5,816 nucleotides of DNA from positions 1 to 5,816 of the forward strand of contig JAHHMJ010000029.1 of the NCBI GenBank assembly GCA_018678395.1, given 5' to 3'. The notes beneath the pieces were generated by a model, which was not told the origin of the DNA, made no database searches, and saw only the letters and a list, made by a program, of their open reading frames with translations. The stretch comes from Gemmatimonadota bacterium. GTDB lineage: Bacteria > Gemmatimonadota > Gemmatimonadetes > Longimicrobiales > Gaopeijiaceae. Both the position numbers and the translations under genes were made by a program. Position 1 is the first letter of the stretch; each line of letters begins with the position of its first letter. Of this stretch, positions 4,074-5,816 are shown in pieces.

Positions 4074-5816
4074 CACGGCGGCCCGGAGTCGGTGAGCTGG
4101 TGGCACTCCGCACACGATTCCCCTGGACGGTGGTCGGTCAGATCCTGGTGGCAGACGAGACACGCCTGGTTCTGACGGGGCACCCCTTCGAAGTGCATCT
4201 TGGGCTCTTCGTGGCAGCCGACGCCGGTGCACCCGACGTGGTTCTCGACCGTGTGCGCCGACTCCACGGGCAGGGCGTGACACGCCATGCAGGTCACCTC
4301 GGTGCCGTGGTGCTCGGTGTGGCACGTCGCGCACGAGGCGGGATCGAACGTCTGGGGCAGACTCTGCTGGTGGCAGTCCGTGCAGTCCGAGTCGGTGTGC
4401 ACCTCGTGTTCGAACGGCAGGTCACGGCGGAACGGATCATCGACCACCGAGAAGGACACCTGCTGCGACACCGTCGTGGGCGCCACCGCCGCGAGCTCGG
4501 TACCGGCGTGGCAGGTCGAGCAATCCTCGGCAGGCGCCTCGGTGTGATGGCAGCTGCGGCAGTCGGCGATCTGTGTCACCGTGATCGCGCCATGGACCTC
4601 GGTGCTGACGTGGCACTCCGTGCATTCGACGGCACGGTGCTGCCCGTGGAGGAACGTCATCCCTTCGAGCGTATCCTGTGCGAGCGGCACGGGAGCGCCC
4701 TGTAGGCCGCGTCCGCTGTGCATTTCGAACCCACCCTGGAGCCCGGCATCGTCGGCGAACGACGGTCCGCCGGCTCCGGCCCCGACATCGCCGTGCCGAA
4801 AGTCCGCGAAACCCCCGGTCACCGACACGCCGGCGTCGTTCGCGGGCGCAGCTCGGGCGGCCGGAGCGGCCGCCACTCCCCTCCGCGCCCCACCCGAACC
4901 CGGCGCGTCGTCGAAGACGTCCGTGTGGCACGCCAGGCAATCGTTGCCGTCGACCATCCAGTCGTGGGCGCCGTGGCACTGCCCACACTGCTCGATCTCC
5001 ACGGCGTCGAGACCCCGATGGAACGGGCTCAGCTCGCGCACGTCGTCGTGGCACCCGACCGTGGCGCACGTCTCCTCCGCCTCGAGCGGCGTCGTCTGCT
5101 CGTGCGGGTTGTGGCACGTGGCGCACACCTGGTCGTGCGGCTCGTCCGGGGGCATGTCGACGAGGGTCCGCATGACGTGGCACGAAAGGCACTCGTCGTC
5201 GGTCGGAGCCAACGCCCCGCGGACATCCTCGAACTCGGCCTCCTCGTCGATCACCCTGCTGAATCCGTGACAGGCGGCGCAGTGAATGGTGAAATCACCC
5301 ATGCGACCCAACTGCACCTCGACGTCGGTATGGCAGCCGCTCTGCCCGCACGTCTCGTCCGTCGCCGTGAACTGGTGCAGGCTGGACGAGTGGCACTGCA
5401 CGCAGGCCACCCCGTCGAGGGAGGGGTCGTCGGACTCGAGATGCACCCGGTGGCCGGCGGAAGCGGCGATCATCCGCCAGGCCTCCGGGTCTCCTTCGAT
5501 GTGACAGGTCGCGCACGCCTCGTTCGACACGGTCGCGTGCACCGCGATCGTATCCGGGCTCTCGACGACCTGGGTGAGCGCCATCGAGGTCCGCTCGATC
5601 ATGCCCGGCTGGTGACAGGCCTTACAGCCCAGGCCGCGGTGCGCGCTCTCTGCGAAGAGCTCGTAGGGCTCGGCCATGAGGTGGCACGACATGCAGAAGT
5701 CGTTGTCGTGCTGCACGTAGTCGTACGTGCGATACGCGTAGTACCCGCCCGCACTGACGCCGCCGGCCCCGAGGAGGCCGACGGCGATCATGATGAGAAC
5801 AGGTTGCCGGGCGGCG
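4073..5816 (-). CDS. NapC/NirT-like membrane-anchored 20-heme cytochrome (5' partial)
   Basis: The frame is open to the window edge. The first visible Met codon (5789-5791) lies inside the hydrophobic anchor and lacks a Shine-Dalgarno, so the true start is probably outside the window. Numbering from that Met (572 residues), a membrane helix at about 1-20 leads into CMSCHLM (33-39) and CKACHQP (56-62). This is the NapC/NirT/NrfH entry pattern, in which the first heme in NrfH is ligated by the Met after CxxCH and the protein oxidises menaquinol. Seventeen CxxCH motifs start at 33, 56, 93, 130, 171, 201, 223, 269, 285, 390, 411, 424, 470, 487, 501, 544 and 560. Three CX4CH motifs start at 148, 242 and 521, giving 20 hemes. 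A heme-free Ala/Gly-rich stretch of about 100 residues (290-389) separates an 11-heme N-terminal part from a 9-heme C-terminal part. The latter has FLHGQH and FEHEVH, typical cytochrome c3-type ligand motifs. Classical NapC proteins have four hemes, so this is a much enlarged version. Likely role: moving electrons between the quinone pool and the periplasm or outer-membrane conduit. Confidence 0.95.
   Translation of the reverse strand, partial: AARQPVLIMIAVGLLGAGGVSAGGYYAYRTYDYVQHDNDFCMSCHLMAEPYELFAESAHRGLGCKACHQPGMIERTSMALTQVVESPDTIAVHATVSNEACATCHIEGDPEAWRMIAASAGHRVHLESDDPSLDGVACVQCHSSSLHQFTATDETCGQSGCHTDVEVQLGRMGDFTIHCAACHGFSRVIDEEAEFEDVRGALAPTDDECLSCHVMRTLVDMPPDEPHDQVCATCHNPHEQTTPLEAEETCATVGCHDDVRELSPFHRGLDAVEIEQCGQCHGAHDWMVDGNDCLACHTDVFDDAPGSGGARRGVAAAPAARAAPANDAGVSVTGGFADFRHGDVGAGAGGPSFADDAGLQGGFEMHSGRGLQGAPVPLAQDTLEGMTFLHGQHRAVECTECHVSTEVHGAITVTQIADCRSCHHTEAPAEDCSTCHAGTELAAVAPTTVSQQVSFSVVDDPFRRDLPFEHEVHTDSDCTDCHQQSLPQTFDPASCATCHTEHHGTEVTCMACHALPVESAHTVENHVGCTGVGCHEEPKMHFEGVPRQNQACLVCHQDLTDHRPGESCAECHQLTDSGPP

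Noticed and set aside
2622..4334. Upstream ATG at 4334 that would give a 570-residue barrel protein
   Set aside because: The extra 87 residues are Arg-rich out-of-frame translation of the cytochrome gene. The ATG at 4073 is followed directly by a signal peptide and sits at the TGATG junction.
4034..4705. Plus-strand open frame of 223 codons opposite the 20-heme cytochrome
   Set aside because: It is antisense to conserved CxxCH codons, with Arg/Val-rich composition and no recognisable motif; a shadow frame.
4073..5816. Regularly recurring short words (GTGGCA, GTGACA and similar) resembling direct repeats or a CRISPR-like array
   Set aside because: They are the reverse complement of Cys-His codons in CxxCH motifs, irregularly spaced and in frame with the cytochromes, not non-coding repeats with spacers.

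Overview
The window is GC-rich, densely coding DNA from a Gram-negative bacterium: the products include Sec-type signal peptides, two probable lipoproteins and a predicted outer-membrane beta-barrel. The base composition, multiheme c-type cytochromes and a tRNA gene without an encoded CCA would fit Gemmatimonadota, and also Myxococcota, Acidobacteriota or related phyla. The sequence alone does not settle the phylum.

All supported genes are on the minus strand and are read from right to left. Positions 5816 to 231 hold one tightly packed operon of five genes. (1) A multiheme cytochrome whose 5' end is cut by the window edge; it has a NapC/NirT/NrfH-like membrane anchor and 20 heme-attachment motifs. 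(2) A 483-residue exported protein, probably an outer-membrane beta-barrel. (3) A secreted 16-heme cytochrome. (4) A small TPR lipoprotein. (5) A monoheme cytochrome c lipoprotein. Junctions are TGATG, TGATG, a 2-nt gap and a GTGA overlap, so the genes are almost certainly cotranscribed and in part translationally coupled. The operon promoter is outside the window.

Downstream, a 105-bp gap (126-230) carries two short inverted repeats after the last stop codon and a sigma70-like promoter. That promoter drives tRNA-Lys(CUU) at 53-125, which is followed by a textbook intrinsic terminator at 13-46. No room is left for further genes; the plus-strand open frames are GC-driven shadows.

Working model (inference): the NapC-like protein takes electrons from the quinol pool and passes them along its chain of hemes through the periplasm. 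The barrel, together with the 16-heme cytochrome, could form a porin-cytochrome conduit across the outer membrane. The TPR lipoprotein could help assembly, and the monoheme lipoprotein could act as a soluble-side electron shuttle. Together the operon encodes 37 recognisable heme-attachment motifs. The direction of electron flow, and the external donor or acceptor, cannot be read from the sequence.
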